Of a DNA stretch of 44,288 bases, positions 24,679-32,088 are shown one piece after another. This DNA comes from Spirochaetales bacterium Spiro_07 (GTDB lineage: Bacteria > Spirochaetota > Spirochaetia > Treponematales > Treponemataceae). The stretch's first letter is position 1. Every line of letters starts with the position of its first letter. Both the position numbers and the translations under genes were made by a program. The notes under the pieces are model-generated. The model was not told the DNA's origin, searched no databases, and saw only the letters and a list, made by a program, of their open reading frames with translations. The DNA is taken from assembly GCA_001603145.1 (NCBI GenBank), contig LVBI01000015.1, positions 1 to 44,288 of the forward strand, in the 5' to 3' direction.

Positions 24679-25983
24679 TTAAATTTGTGCGGCTTTTTGC
24701 ACTGGCTGTGCGCCGTTCATTGGCGGCATTACTGCGTTTTGCAGCTGAACTGGTGCAGCCTGCAATTGAGGCGAGGCTTGTGCAGCTTTACGCTTAAGAG
24801 AAGCTGCTTTTGCTGATTTTTTTGAAGCTGAAGCTTTCTTCTGCTTTTTAGCAGATTTATCTTTTTCCGGGGCTGGCTTTTTGTCTTTTTTCTGCTCTTT
24901 TGTGCTGAACGCGCTTTTTGGAATCTTTACATTTACGCCGAGCTTTTTAAGGCAAGACCTTATGGCGAATTCAAGCTCCACTCTCGGCGGGTTCATCGGA
25001 AGCACGAAATTTCTGCATTGTGTCCATGTGCGCAAGAACAGTTCAGACAAAGCCTGATTTTCTTGCACTTCCTTTTCCCAGTCTGTAAGACTTGCGATAA
25101 AATCATAAATGAGGTACGAAAGCTTCTTGCCGAGGCGCACTGTCGGGTCTGCAACAATGAGCGCGTCAAGCTCTTTTAGGCTTGACATGTACTTGCGTTC
25201 AAAAGCTGAATCGTCGTACATTAAAGCGCAAGCCGCCGGCTGAATATGCATATAAATGTCAGTCTGCATTGCAAGCGAAACAATGTTGTAAGACGAACCG
25301 CTGTTGATAATCTTGATAAGCTCTTCCGTCAATCTTGAAGGAGAAACAGGACCTAAAAGAGAAGCCGACTTGCAGATTGTTTTTTTCAGCCTATGCGGAA
25401 GATGAAAGCCTGTGCCTGCGGCGTATTTTACAGCGCGGAGCATGCGCACAGGGTCGTCTTTAAAAATTATGTTCAGCGGAATTACCGGCTCAATGCGGCG
25501 TCTCTTTATGTCTCGCACGCCGTCAACGTAGTCGATAATCTGCTCTTTAATCGGGTCGTAGTACAATGCGTTGAGCGAAAAATCTCTTCGGCAAACATCT
25601 TCGTCCATTGTGCCGAATTTGTTGCCGACAGTTCCGTCAGCGATTGACCGGAATGTGCTGACTTCAAAAATTTTCGGGCCAAAAAAAACGTGAACAAGCC
25701 TGAAACGCTTGCCGATTATTCTTGAGTTTCTAAAGATTTTCTTGATTTTTGTTGGTGTGGCATCAGTAACGATGTCAAAATCTTTCGGTGTCTTGCCTAC
25801 CAAGAGGTCGCGTACTGCTCCGCCGACGATGTATGCAGCATAGCCGTTATCTCTTAAATGAGTAATAACCCGCATTGCGTCTGGGTCTATTTTTTGAGCT
25901 GAAATTGAGTGCTCGTTTTTAGTATATATTACGGCTTTCTTTACAAGTTTGCCTTTTTCGTTTACTGAATATCTTTTTAGCAC
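24679..25983 (-). CDS. pcnB: Poly(A) polymerase I family nucleotidyltransferase
   Basis: A 434-residue class II nucleotidyltransferase. The head domain has YIVGGAVRDLLVGKTPKDFDI with the catalytic acidic pair, ATPTKIKKIF, and RIIGKRFRLVHVFFG followed by EVSTFR, the signature that separates poly(A) polymerases from CCA-adding enzymes. RRDFSLNAL and DDPVRMLRAVKYA follow. From about residue 350 there is an unusual tail of some 85 residues, first Lys/Ala/Ser-rich, then Pro/Gln/Ala-rich. The start is GTG at 25983, which lies 6 bp after a -10 box. Confidence 0.92.
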   Translation of the reverse strand: MLKRYSVNEKGKLVKKAVIYTKNEHSISAQKIDPDAMRVITHLRDNGYAAYIVGGAVRDLLVGKTPKDFDIVTDATPTKIKKIFRNSRIIGKRFRLVHVFFGPKIFEVSTFRSIADGTVGNKFGTMDEDVCRRDFSLNALYYDPIKEQIIDYVDGVRDIKRRRIEPVIPLNIIFKDDPVRMLRAVKYAAGTGFHLPHRLKKTICKSASLLGPVSPSRLTEELIKIINSGSSYNIVSLAMQTDIYMHIQPAACALMYDDSAFERKYMSSLKELDALIVADPTVRLGKKLSYLIYDFIASLTDWEKEVQENQALSELFLRTWTQCRNFVLPMNPPRVELEFAIRSCLKKLGVNVKIPKSAFSTKEQKKDKKPAPEKDKSAKKQKKASASKKSAKAASLKRKAAQASPQLQAAPVQLQNAVMPPMNGAQPVQKAAQI

Positions 25984-25989
25984 TTTTTA

Positions 25990-26018
25990 ACAATAATTGA
26001 AACGCCCGTTATGGTCAA
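25990..26018 (-). promoter_or_regulatory. pcnB promoter, probably leaderless
   Basis: TTGACC (26018-26013), a 17-bp spacer, then TATTGT (25995-25990), 6 bp before the GTG start. There is no Shine-Dalgarno sequence. Confidence 0.55.
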
Positions 26019-26069
26019 GACCTTTAAGATGAAGCCGCAAGCCCCAAAGCAGCAGCTTCAACTGTCTTT

Positions 26070-26501
26070 TCAGTATTGATCCAGGAGCGTATGCATTTGG
26101 GTTGAGAGCACTTGAAGCTTGCGCTTTAGTTCGCGGATTTCGTCAAGGCTTTTGGCAATCTTTGTCTGCATGTACACATCGGCGAACAGACCGTCAAAGA
26201 GAAAATCTGCAAATGTCGCGAACGTGCCTGTTTCCATGCTCATTCCGCTCGGAATGGTGACATCTTTCAGCTCGCGTTGCAGATCATGCAGCAAGATGTT
26301 GATTCTGTTCATGTTCTTGCCGGCAGAGCTGATTTTCCAGTGCTTAACAAGCCCGGTCAGTGTGTCGCCGCCAAAAATGTCGAGAATGCCCCAGTTGCGC
26401 GCGCTTTTCATCTTGCGCTCGCTTTCATCAAGCAGCGGAATAAGCTCGTCAATGATGCGGATAACATCAGTTATTTCTTTACGTTGCAAATCGTTAGCCA
26501 T
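26070..26501 (-). CDS. Conserved small helical protein, function unknown
   Basis: A 143-residue, mostly helical protein. The N-terminal helix (EITDVIRIIDELIPLLDESERKMKSA) and the C-terminal helix (SLDEIRELKRKLQVLSTQM) look like coiled coils; between them the segment ARNWGILDIFGGDTLTGLVK recalls uncharacterised proteins of Firmicutes. No signal peptide or membrane helix. GGAAG lies about 7 bp before the ATG. It starts 2 bp after the alpha/beta hydrolase stop, so the two are co-transcribed. Confidence 0.65.
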   Translation of the reverse strand: MANDLQRKEITDVIRIIDELIPLLDESERKMKSARNWGILDIFGGDTLTGLVKHWKISSAGKNMNRINILLHDLQRELKDVTIPSGMSMETGTFATFADFLFDGLFADVYMQTKIAKSLDEIRELKRKLQVLSTQMHTLLDQY

Positions 26502-26503
26502 AT

Positions 26504-27511
26504 TTAGTCTTCCAATAGTTCTTTTAAGCCTGATAATTCGATATGCTCATTTTCAGGTTCTTCTTTTGTGCGCTTATTGCGTTCAAGCTGGGCATTGAGC
26601 CATTCAAAGATGTCTGCAATAACTTCAACCTTGTTTGTTTCATTCAAAAGCTCGTGGCGCGCGCCTTCATAAGTCTTGAATGATACTTCAGTCATGCCGT
26701 TCTTTTTATAGATGTCCGCAAGCTTTCTTACAGTGCTTGTGTAGTTTCCAACCGGATCGTCAGTTCCTGTAAGAAAAAGCACCGGCAATGCCTTTGGAAT
26801 CATGCGGATATTCTTTTGCTTATGAATTCTGTTAAGCCCGGTGAGCATGTCTGAATAAAACGCCAAAGTCGGCGTGAATGTGCAATAAACGTTGTTCGTG
26901 TCTTTTGCGATATATTCAAGGTCTCTTGAAAGCCATGCCCTGCTTCCTTCAGACTTGTCAAAGCGGCTGTTGTAACCCGAAAATGAAAGCCCTGCCATGA
27001 ACTTTGACCGGCGTTTCTTGCCGCCGAAAATCATAAGGAATTTGCACACAATTCTTGCTGTTGTTATAAGAGCTTTGCGCGGGCCGGCTGTTCCGGCGAG
27101 AATGCAGCCGTCAATGTCGCATGGAAACTGCTCAATAAAAGACTGCGCCACAAAAGAACCGAATGAATGCGCAAAAATGAATGCTTTGTGTCCCGGGTAA
27201 TCAGCTTTGAGCCTGTTGAGCACTTCGCGCAAATCAAGCACCACGCGCTGAAAGCCGTCAACGTCTGCAAGATAGCCAAGCTCGTCCTGCGTTTCGGCTG
27301 TTTCTCCGTGACCGCGGTGGTCATGCGCGTAAAGCACAAAGCCCTTCTCTGCAAGCTGCTCGCCGAAAGCGTCATACCGCATTGCATGTTCAATCATGCC
27401 GTGGCTGAGCTGCACAAGCCCCTTTACCGGCGTTTTCTTGTCTGGCATCCATCTGTGAACTACAATCTTCTTTCCGTCAGACATGCGCATAATGATTGAA
27501 TCTTTTTTCAT
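26504..27511 (-). CDS. Alpha/beta hydrolase, lysophospholipase/monoacylglycerol-lipase type
   Basis: A 335-residue serine hydrolase. VQLSHGMIEHAMRYDAF and YAHDHRGHGET are typical of the PldB/MAGL group. The nucleophile is Ser116 in FAHSFGS. Asp (GTDDPVG) and His (GARHELLNE) complete the triad. It has no signal peptide, so it probably acts in the cytoplasm or at the inner membrane on acylglycerols or lysophospholipids. A charged tail of about 25 residues (NKRTKEEPENEHIELS) follows the catalytic domain. It heads a two-gene operon. Confidence 0.88.
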   Translation of the reverse strand: MKKDSIIMRMSDGKKIVVHRWMPDKKTPVKGLVQLSHGMIEHAMRYDAFGEQLAEKGFVLYAHDHRGHGETAETQDELGYLADVDGFQRVVLDLREVLNRLKADYPGHKAFIFAHSFGSFVAQSFIEQFPCDIDGCILAGTAGPRKALITTARIVCKFLMIFGGKKRRSKFMAGLSFSGYNSRFDKSEGSRAWLSRDLEYIAKDTNNVYCTFTPTLAFYSDMLTGLNRIHKQKNIRMIPKALPVLFLTGTDDPVGNYTSTVRKLADIYKKNGMTEVSFKTYEGARHELLNETNKVEVIADIFEWLNAQLERNKRTKEEPENEHIELSGLKELLED

Positions 27512-27589
27512 GTGAACCTAACCTTTTTTTTGATATTCTATATAAGATACAAGAGATTACATAATAAGTCAAATTGCAAAATCGATAGC

Positions 27590-27618
27590 TTGCAAGATGC
27601 AAATTACAAGCTTATAAT
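27590..27618 (+). promoter_or_regulatory. Promoter for the second orphan secreted gene
   Basis: TTGCAA (27590-27595), 17-bp spacer, TATAAT (27613-27618). Initiation near 27625 leaves a leader of about 38 bases containing GGAG (27647-27650), which is rather far (12 bp) from the ATG. Confidence 0.6.
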
Positions 27619-27662
27619 TTCATCAAAAGTAATTGGCTTTTTAAACGGAGAATAATATAGAA

Positions 27663-28409
27663 ATGAAGAAAAAGTTTATTTTGATTTGCTGTTTAATGCT
27701 GTTTTCGTTTGCTAAACAATCAATGTGTTTTGCTGAAACCAGAGCAGAAAAGCTTTTAAAAAAACACCCAGAATTTGTAAGTATTGAAGGAATATGGGGA
27801 AATAAGCTTGGAAATGATTACAGAATTAAATTAACAAAAGGACGAATTCTTGAATTTCAATTTATTGATTCCAGAAACGGTGGCGGTAAATATGCAGGAT
27901 TAAAAGAAATAGGTGAATTCAGTGTAACTGGTCAGGTTGATTATATAGATGGAGTAGATCATTCTTGGAAAGATACTTATGGTTCTCATGTACGGTTTCA
28001 AGATTTAAGTCAATTATTGGGTATAAAAATTGAAAACATGATTGATTGCATAGATAATTATGATAAAATCTTGGAATATGTTCAGATGCTTGCAAGAGAA
28101 CAGTATCTTGCAGGATATGAAGCTTCTTTTAATAGAGCAGAAATACGTTGGAAAAATCCTGATAATTTAAAAAAATTTCCGCATCATTTTGTATTATCAG
28201 AAAAACGAAATGCTATGATTGCTGTTTGGAGAATATATGGTTATCCTGAGCGTCTCTGGCATGGCATAAAAGAAGTTGAGCTTGAAAATCGAAGTTATAA
28301 AAATATGTTTGGCGAAAACTGGTGTATTAACAATTATGGCGAAAACTGGCGAGAAAAACTAAATGCCGATTTGCCCAAAATAAGAAAATCACTCGGTCTT
28401 GAAAATTAA
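27663..28409 (+). CDS. Orphan secreted protein, AT-rich gene
   Basis: A 248-residue protein with a signal peptide (MKKKFILICC core, likely cleaved after CFA, about residue 23). The mature part has YRIKLTKGRILEFQFID and SQLLGIKIENMIDCIDNYDKILEYV, matching in order and spacing two segments of the protein at 11147-11890. The later part (RNAMIAVWRIYGYPERLWHGI, GENWREKLNADLPKI) is not shared. No known domain recognised. The gene is AT-richer than its neighbours and stands alone, followed at 24 bp by a hairpin array. Confidence 0.72.
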   Translation: MKKKFILICCLMLFSFAKQSMCFAETRAEKLLKKHPEFVSIEGIWGNKLGNDYRIKLTKGRILEFQFIDSRNGGGKYAGLKEIGEFSVTGQVDYIDGVDHSWKDTYGSHVRFQDLSQLLGIKIENMIDCIDNYDKILEYVQMLAREQYLAGYEASFNRAEIRWKNPDNLKKFPHHFVLSEKRNAMIAVWRIYGYPERLWHGIKEVELENRSYKNMFGENWCINNYGENWREKLNADLPKIRKSLGLEN

Positions 28410-28432
28410 ATATTTTATCAAGAATGAGGCTT

Positions 28433-28616
28433 TTCCGTGACAGAATGGACTGTTTCTGTCATGGAAGGAGGTTTTTCCGTGACAGAATGAGGTAATTCTG
28501 TCATAGAAAAAGTATATTCCATCAAGAATGAAGTATTTCCATGACAGAATGGGCTGATTCTGTCATGGAGCCGAAAAGCCGTGCTGACCTCAGTTGTAAG
28601 CGTAGCGAGCACGCTT
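28433..28616. repeat. Array of three strong hairpins plus a fourth stem in the 322-bp gap before the TrmA-family gene
   Basis: Three related palindromes built on TGACAGAAT: 28433-28466 (13-bp stem, TGGACTGT loop), 28475-28508 (about 12 paired bases, GAGGTA loop) and 28537-28570 (14-bp stem, GGGCTG loop). Half-units ATCAAGAATGA precede the first and third. A fourth, unrelated stem, AAGCGT-AGCGAGC-ACGCTT, is at 28598-28616. The array starts 24 bp after the stop of the gene at 27663-28409. None has a T-run. A minus-strand ORF crossing it is only a product of the repeats. Confidence 0.85.
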
Positions 28617-28694
28617 GTGGTCGAAGCGCGGATTTCCGACGGGAATGAAGCACTATTTTTGAAACATTTGATTAATATCCTAAAACATACAGTC

Positions 28695-28723
28695 TTTCAC
28701 AAAACAGAAAAAAAGACTAAACT
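28695..28723 (+). promoter_or_regulatory. Candidate promoter for the TrmA-family gene
   Basis: TTTCAC (28695-28700), 17-bp spacer, TAAACT (28718-28723), 8 bp before the ATG. The -35 is weak. No Shine-Dalgarno sequence precedes the ATG. Confidence 0.4.
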
Positions 28724-28731
28724 GCTAATCT

Positions 28732-29913
28732 ATGGAACTTATCACGCTTAAAACGGAAAAAATGCTTGCCGGCGGCGACTGCCTTGCAAAGCTTGACGGA
28801 AAATCAGTCTTTGTAAGAGGCGCGCTGCCCGAAGAGACTGTCAAAGTCAGAATTACAGCAGACAAAGGCGATTTTTTCACTGCCGAGATTGACGAAATAA
28901 TTGAGCCTTCAAAAGAGCGGATTGAGCCGCCCTGCCCGTTCTACGGCGATTGCGGCGGCTGCAACCTTCAGATTGCTTCAATAGATTATCAGCGCAAGCT
29001 AAAAGCCGAAATTCTGCGCGATTCGCTTTTAAGGGCAGGTCTTAAACTTGAAGAATTGCCCGAAATCAAGATTACAGGCGGCGAGCCTTTCGGCTACAGA
29101 AACCGTTTTCAGCTTCATAACGGCGGTCTCAAGAAAAAAGCCGCAAACGAAATTGTGCGCATAGACGATTGCCTTGTCGCCGTGAGCGAAATCCGTGAAT
29201 ATCTAAAAAAAGGCAGTTTCAACGCAAAAGAGCGCTCTCACCTCTTTGCCGCAAACGGAACTGTGATGCAGGCTAAAGATTCATCTGATAAAAAGAGCGG
29301 CCGCTTTGCCGGAATGCGCGTCAATGACGAGAATCTCTGCACGGTGAATGTTGCCGGAAAAGTTTTGCAGTTCGACGTTCACGGTTTTTTTCAGTCTAAC
29401 CTTGAGATGCTCGAAAAGACAATCGCCAAGATTACAGAAAATCTGCAAGGCCGCCGTGTTGCAGACATTTATGCAGGCGTGGGCACTTTTTCGGTCTTTC
29501 TGGCAGACAAATTTGATGAAGTTTATCTTGTTGAGCATAACCGCGAGGCGATTGTGCTTGCGGAGCGCAACCTTGCCAACGCCAGAAGCGCAAGCGCAGA
29601 CAAGAACCTGACTTTTGCCAAACACGAAAGTTACGGAATAAGCGGCGCGAAATGGCCTGAAATGCAGGCATCGAGGCAAGACTTTGACGCAGTTGTTATA
29701 GACCCGCCGAGAAGCGGCATGGAAAAGCCTGTGCGTAACTGGATTATATCGAAAAAAATTCCGGTTGTGCGTGCCCTTTCGTGCGACCCTGTAACTTTTG
29801 CGCGCGACGCCGCTGATTTGTGCAGAAACGGCTACACATTTGAAAGCCTTGAAATCCTTGATTTTTATCCGCAGACAAGCCACATCGAAACAATTGCAAC
29901 TTTTCTGATTTAA
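28732..29913 (+). CDS. TrmA/RlmD-family RNA 5-methyluridine methyltransferase
   Basis: A 393-residue SAM-dependent enzyme that methylates C5 of uridine in tRNA or 23S rRNA. A TRAM domain (about 1-58) is followed by cysteines for an Fe-S cluster (CPFYGDCGGCNLQ, 68-80), the SAM-binding DIYAGVGTFSVFLAD, DPPRSGM, and the catalytic-cysteine motif SCDPVTFARD. The Fe-S cysteines point to the RlmC/RlmD side of the family rather than TrmA. The exact target is not readable. It is 39 bp before the P83/100 gene, which has its own promoter. Confidence 0.9.
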   Translation: MELITLKTEKMLAGGDCLAKLDGKSVFVRGALPEETVKVRITADKGDFFTAEIDEIIEPSKERIEPPCPFYGDCGGCNLQIASIDYQRKLKAEILRDSLLRAGLKLEELPEIKITGGEPFGYRNRFQLHNGGLKKKAANEIVRIDDCLVAVSEIREYLKKGSFNAKERSHLFAANGTVMQAKDSSDKKSGRFAGMRVNDENLCTVNVAGKVLQFDVHGFFQSNLEMLEKTIAKITENLQGRRVADIYAGVGTFSVFLADKFDEVYLVEHNREAIVLAERNLANARSASADKNLTFAKHESYGISGAKWPEMQASRQDFDAVVIDPPRSGMEKPVRNWIISKKIPVVRALSCDPVTFARDAADLCRNGYTFESLEILDFYPQTSHIETIATFLI

Positions 29914-29917
29914 TAAC

Positions 29918-29946
29918 TTGTTGCATTGCAAAATATGGTTTATAAT
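29918..29946 (+). promoter_or_regulatory. Promoter of the P83/100 gene, probably leaderless
   Basis: TTGTTG (29918-29923), 17-bp spacer, perfect TATAAT (29941-29946), 6 bp before the ATG at 29953. An upstream in-frame TTG (29926) lies inside the promoter and is not used as start here. Confidence 0.65.
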
Positions 29947-29952
29947 TATTCT

Positions 29953-31560
29953 ATGAAAAGAATAACATTTGTCATTGCGCTTATCATTATTGCGCTGATG
30001 CCATTAACAGCCATTGAAGTTTACAAAAGCGAGCTTCAATTAGCAACAAATCAGGAAATCCACTTCAAAAGCTATGTTGGACCTGTAACAGTTTACAACA
30101 CGATGGCGCAAATCCGTGCAATCGGTTCAGATTTGGGCAACGCTGTCGCAAATGGTTCTTTTGAGGCCGGCAACCCTAACCGCTATTACGTTATGCATTT
30201 GCTGAACGAAGAGCCGGATGGGCTTGATGCCGACATTTTCATTATTGGGCAGAATGCTGCCGTTGACCACATCAGAAACTTGCGCGCCATAATTAGCGCA
30301 TATCTTGAATCTGCATATCAGTATTCAAGAGAAGATTCTGACACACTTGCTACTTTCATCACTGTTTATAATGCGGTTTACCGCAAGAATATCAACAATT
30401 TCATAGAAAAATACAAAGAATCTGTTTACAGCGTTCTTGATTCTGACATTGTCGGTCTTTCAACAGATTATGCAGACTGGCCGGGAAATACGCAGATTGT
30501 AATTCCATTGACAGGCCGCGAGGCTGGCAGTTTGAGCGCAATCGATACATCGGTTATTTCTGATCAGCAGGTTGTTGACAACATCCGCGAAGAATCAGAC
30601 ATGGGCGTTGATGTAAGAACTGATATGGCAAACCTTAAAGACCGCGAAGCTGACGAAGCTTTTGATAACGCCAAGAAAGCGGCTGAATCTGCGGCAGAAG
30701 CGGCTAAAGACGTGAAAGACGCCCAGAAGACAGCAGATGACGCTAAGACTCAGGCTAAAAAGACTGAGCGTGAAGCTGTTCAAGCTAAGAGCGATGCCGT
30801 TCAGGCTCAAAAAGCAGCCGACAAAGACCCTGAAAATGAAGAGCTTGCTGAAAAGGCAAAGGCTGCTTCTGAAAAGGCCGTAACAAAGGCAAAAGAAGCC
30901 GCAACTGCTGCAGAAGAAGCGCAGGACGCACAGAACAAGCTTCTTGAGGCTCAGCAGAAAGCCAAAGAAAAAGCAGACAAGGCTGCCGAAGAGCAGATTT
31001 TTGCAGACAAGAAGCGAAGCGAAGCTCAAACCGATACAAAAGAAATCGCCAAAGATGCGGCAAAGCTTCCGCAGAAAGACGAGCTTGTTTCTATGACTTA
31101 TGGCTTGAAGATTGTCGACAAGGCAAAGCTGCTTTCTGCGCTCGTAATCGTAGACAATGACACAGGTAAAGAGCTTAAAACTTCGGCTGTAAACGTCATA
31201 AGAGGCCGCACAGTCTATCAGGCTGGCAACCAGTTTATCGCTATTGCCGGCAAAAACGAAGGTAACGGCGCAATACGCCTTGTTTTGATTGACGGCCTTA
31301 CGCTTGAAATGACAAAGCAGAGCAATGAGCCTGTAAGCGAAAATGCTGTTCTTGTAAGCCACGGCGGATTCTTTTACACTGTGATTCAGCGCGACAAGGC
31401 ATGGGTTTTGGGCAAATACTCAAAAGACCTTGAGCTTGTGGCAGAAACGCCGTTCTCTGTGCTTGAGACAACGCCAATCTTCATCAAAGATAATTCCATC
31501 AGCGTAGTCGATTCACAGAACCGAATTCACGTTCTGGCAGCTGAAACGCTGGGCAAATAA
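29953..31560 (+). CDS. P83/100 family protein
   Basis: A 535-residue exported protein of the spirochete P83/100 family, named for a Borrelia antigen and present in treponemes. A signal peptide (MKRITFVIALIIIALMPLTA) is followed by an N-terminal domain to about residue 215 with YVGPVTVYNTMAQIRAIGS and the YYVMHLLNEEPDGLDADIFIIG stretch. A Lys/Ala/Glu-rich coiled coil covers about 225-370. The C-terminal part looks beta-rich (VIRGRTVYQAGNQFIAIAG, KAWVLGKYSKDLELV). The likely place is the periplasm; the function is unknown. It has its own promoter and a strong terminator. Confidence 0.85.
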   Translation: MKRITFVIALIIIALMPLTAIEVYKSELQLATNQEIHFKSYVGPVTVYNTMAQIRAIGSDLGNAVANGSFEAGNPNRYYVMHLLNEEPDGLDADIFIIGQNAAVDHIRNLRAIISAYLESAYQYSREDSDTLATFITVYNAVYRKNINNFIEKYKESVYSVLDSDIVGLSTDYADWPGNTQIVIPLTGREAGSLSAIDTSVISDQQVVDNIREESDMGVDVRTDMANLKDREADEAFDNAKKAAESAAEAAKDVKDAQKTADDAKTQAKKTEREAVQAKSDAVQAQKAADKDPENEELAEKAKAASEKAVTKAKEAATAAEEAQDAQNKLLEAQQKAKEKADKAAEEQIFADKKRSEAQTDTKEIAKDAAKLPQKDELVSMTYGLKIVDKAKLLSALVIVDNDTGKELKTSAVNVIRGRTVYQAGNQFIAIAGKNEGNGAIRLVLIDGLTLEMTKQSNEPVSENAVLVSHGGFFYTVIQRDKAWVLGKYSKDLELVAETPFSVLETTPIFIKDNSISVVDSQNRIHVLAAETLGK

Positions 31561-31573
31561 AAGCACATAAAAC

Positions 31574-31618
31574 AAAAAATCGGGTTGAGCTTCAAAAGCT
31601 GCAACCCGATTTTTTTTA
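31574..31618 (+). terminator. Rho-independent terminator of the P83/100 gene
   Basis: ATCGGGTTG (31579-31587) pairs with CAACCCGAT (31602-31610), with an inner AGCTT/AAGCT stem, flanked by A6 and T8. It begins 14 bp after the stop codon. Confidence 0.93.
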
Positions 31619-31625
31619 CTTTTCT

Positions 31626-31655
31626 TAGGTGGTTGAGCGTAGTCGAAACCACCTA
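31626..31655. repeat. Dispersed-type hairpin
   Basis: TAGGTGGTT (31626-31634) pairs with AACCACCTA (31647-31655) around GAGCGTAGTCGA. It has the look of the short dispersed palindromes in many host-associated bacteria. It lies between the terminator and the 41-bp array. Confidence 0.7.
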
Positions 31656-31681
31656 GTACGCGTTGCAAAAATTGAAAAAGT

Positions 31682-32019
31682 CATCGTAATGATTACGATG
31701 TGTGAAAATGTGAAAGTGGACAATCGTAATCATTACGATTTGTGAAAATGACCAAAGTGAGCAATCGTAATCATTACGATTTGTGAAAATGACCAAAGTG
31801 AGCAATCGTAATCATTACGATTTGTGAAAATGACCAAAGTGGACAATCGTAATCATTACGATTTGTGAAAATGACCAAAGTGAGCAATCGTAATCATTAC
31901 GATTTGTGAAAATGACCAAAGTGGACAATCGTAATGATTACGATTTGTGAAAATGCCAAAGTGAGAAATCGTAATCATTACGATTTAAAAATGCAAATCG
32001 AGCAATCGTAATGATTACG
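31682..32019. repeat. Nine-copy array of a 19-bp palindrome with 41-bp period
   Basis: The unit palindrome AATCGTAATCATTACGATT (centre C or G) starts at 31682 (imperfect), 31722, 31763, 31804, 31845, 31886, 31927, 31967 and 32004 (incomplete). The steps are 40, 41, 41, 41, 41, 41, 40 and 37. Spacers are nearly identical (TGTGAAAATGACCAAAGTG plus AGC or GAC), so this is a tandem repeat of a 41-bp unit and not a CRISPR. Edge copies are degraded. The 528-bp gap between the P83/100 gene and the gene at 32089 holds this array, a terminator and one hairpin, and no gene. Confidence 0.95.
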
Positions 32020-32088
32020 TTCTTCTGGAAATGAGATTTATAACATTCTTATTTTAAGTTAAAAAAAGGGGCAGACCGAATCAAAAGA

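Noticed and set aside
28418..28612. Minus-strand ORF of 64 codons with repeated VTEKP-like peptide
   Set aside because: The peptide repeat is only the translation of the DNA hairpin array; there is no ribosome binding site and no known match.
30595..31362. Long antisense ORF (255 codons) inside the P83/100 gene
   Set aside because: It is the shadow of the Lys/Ala/Glu-rich coiled coil; the cysteine- and phenylalanine-rich product is typical of antisense reading.
31682..32019. CRISPR array
   Set aside because: The spacers are nearly identical to one another and the repeats are short perfect palindromes; no cas gene is in the window.
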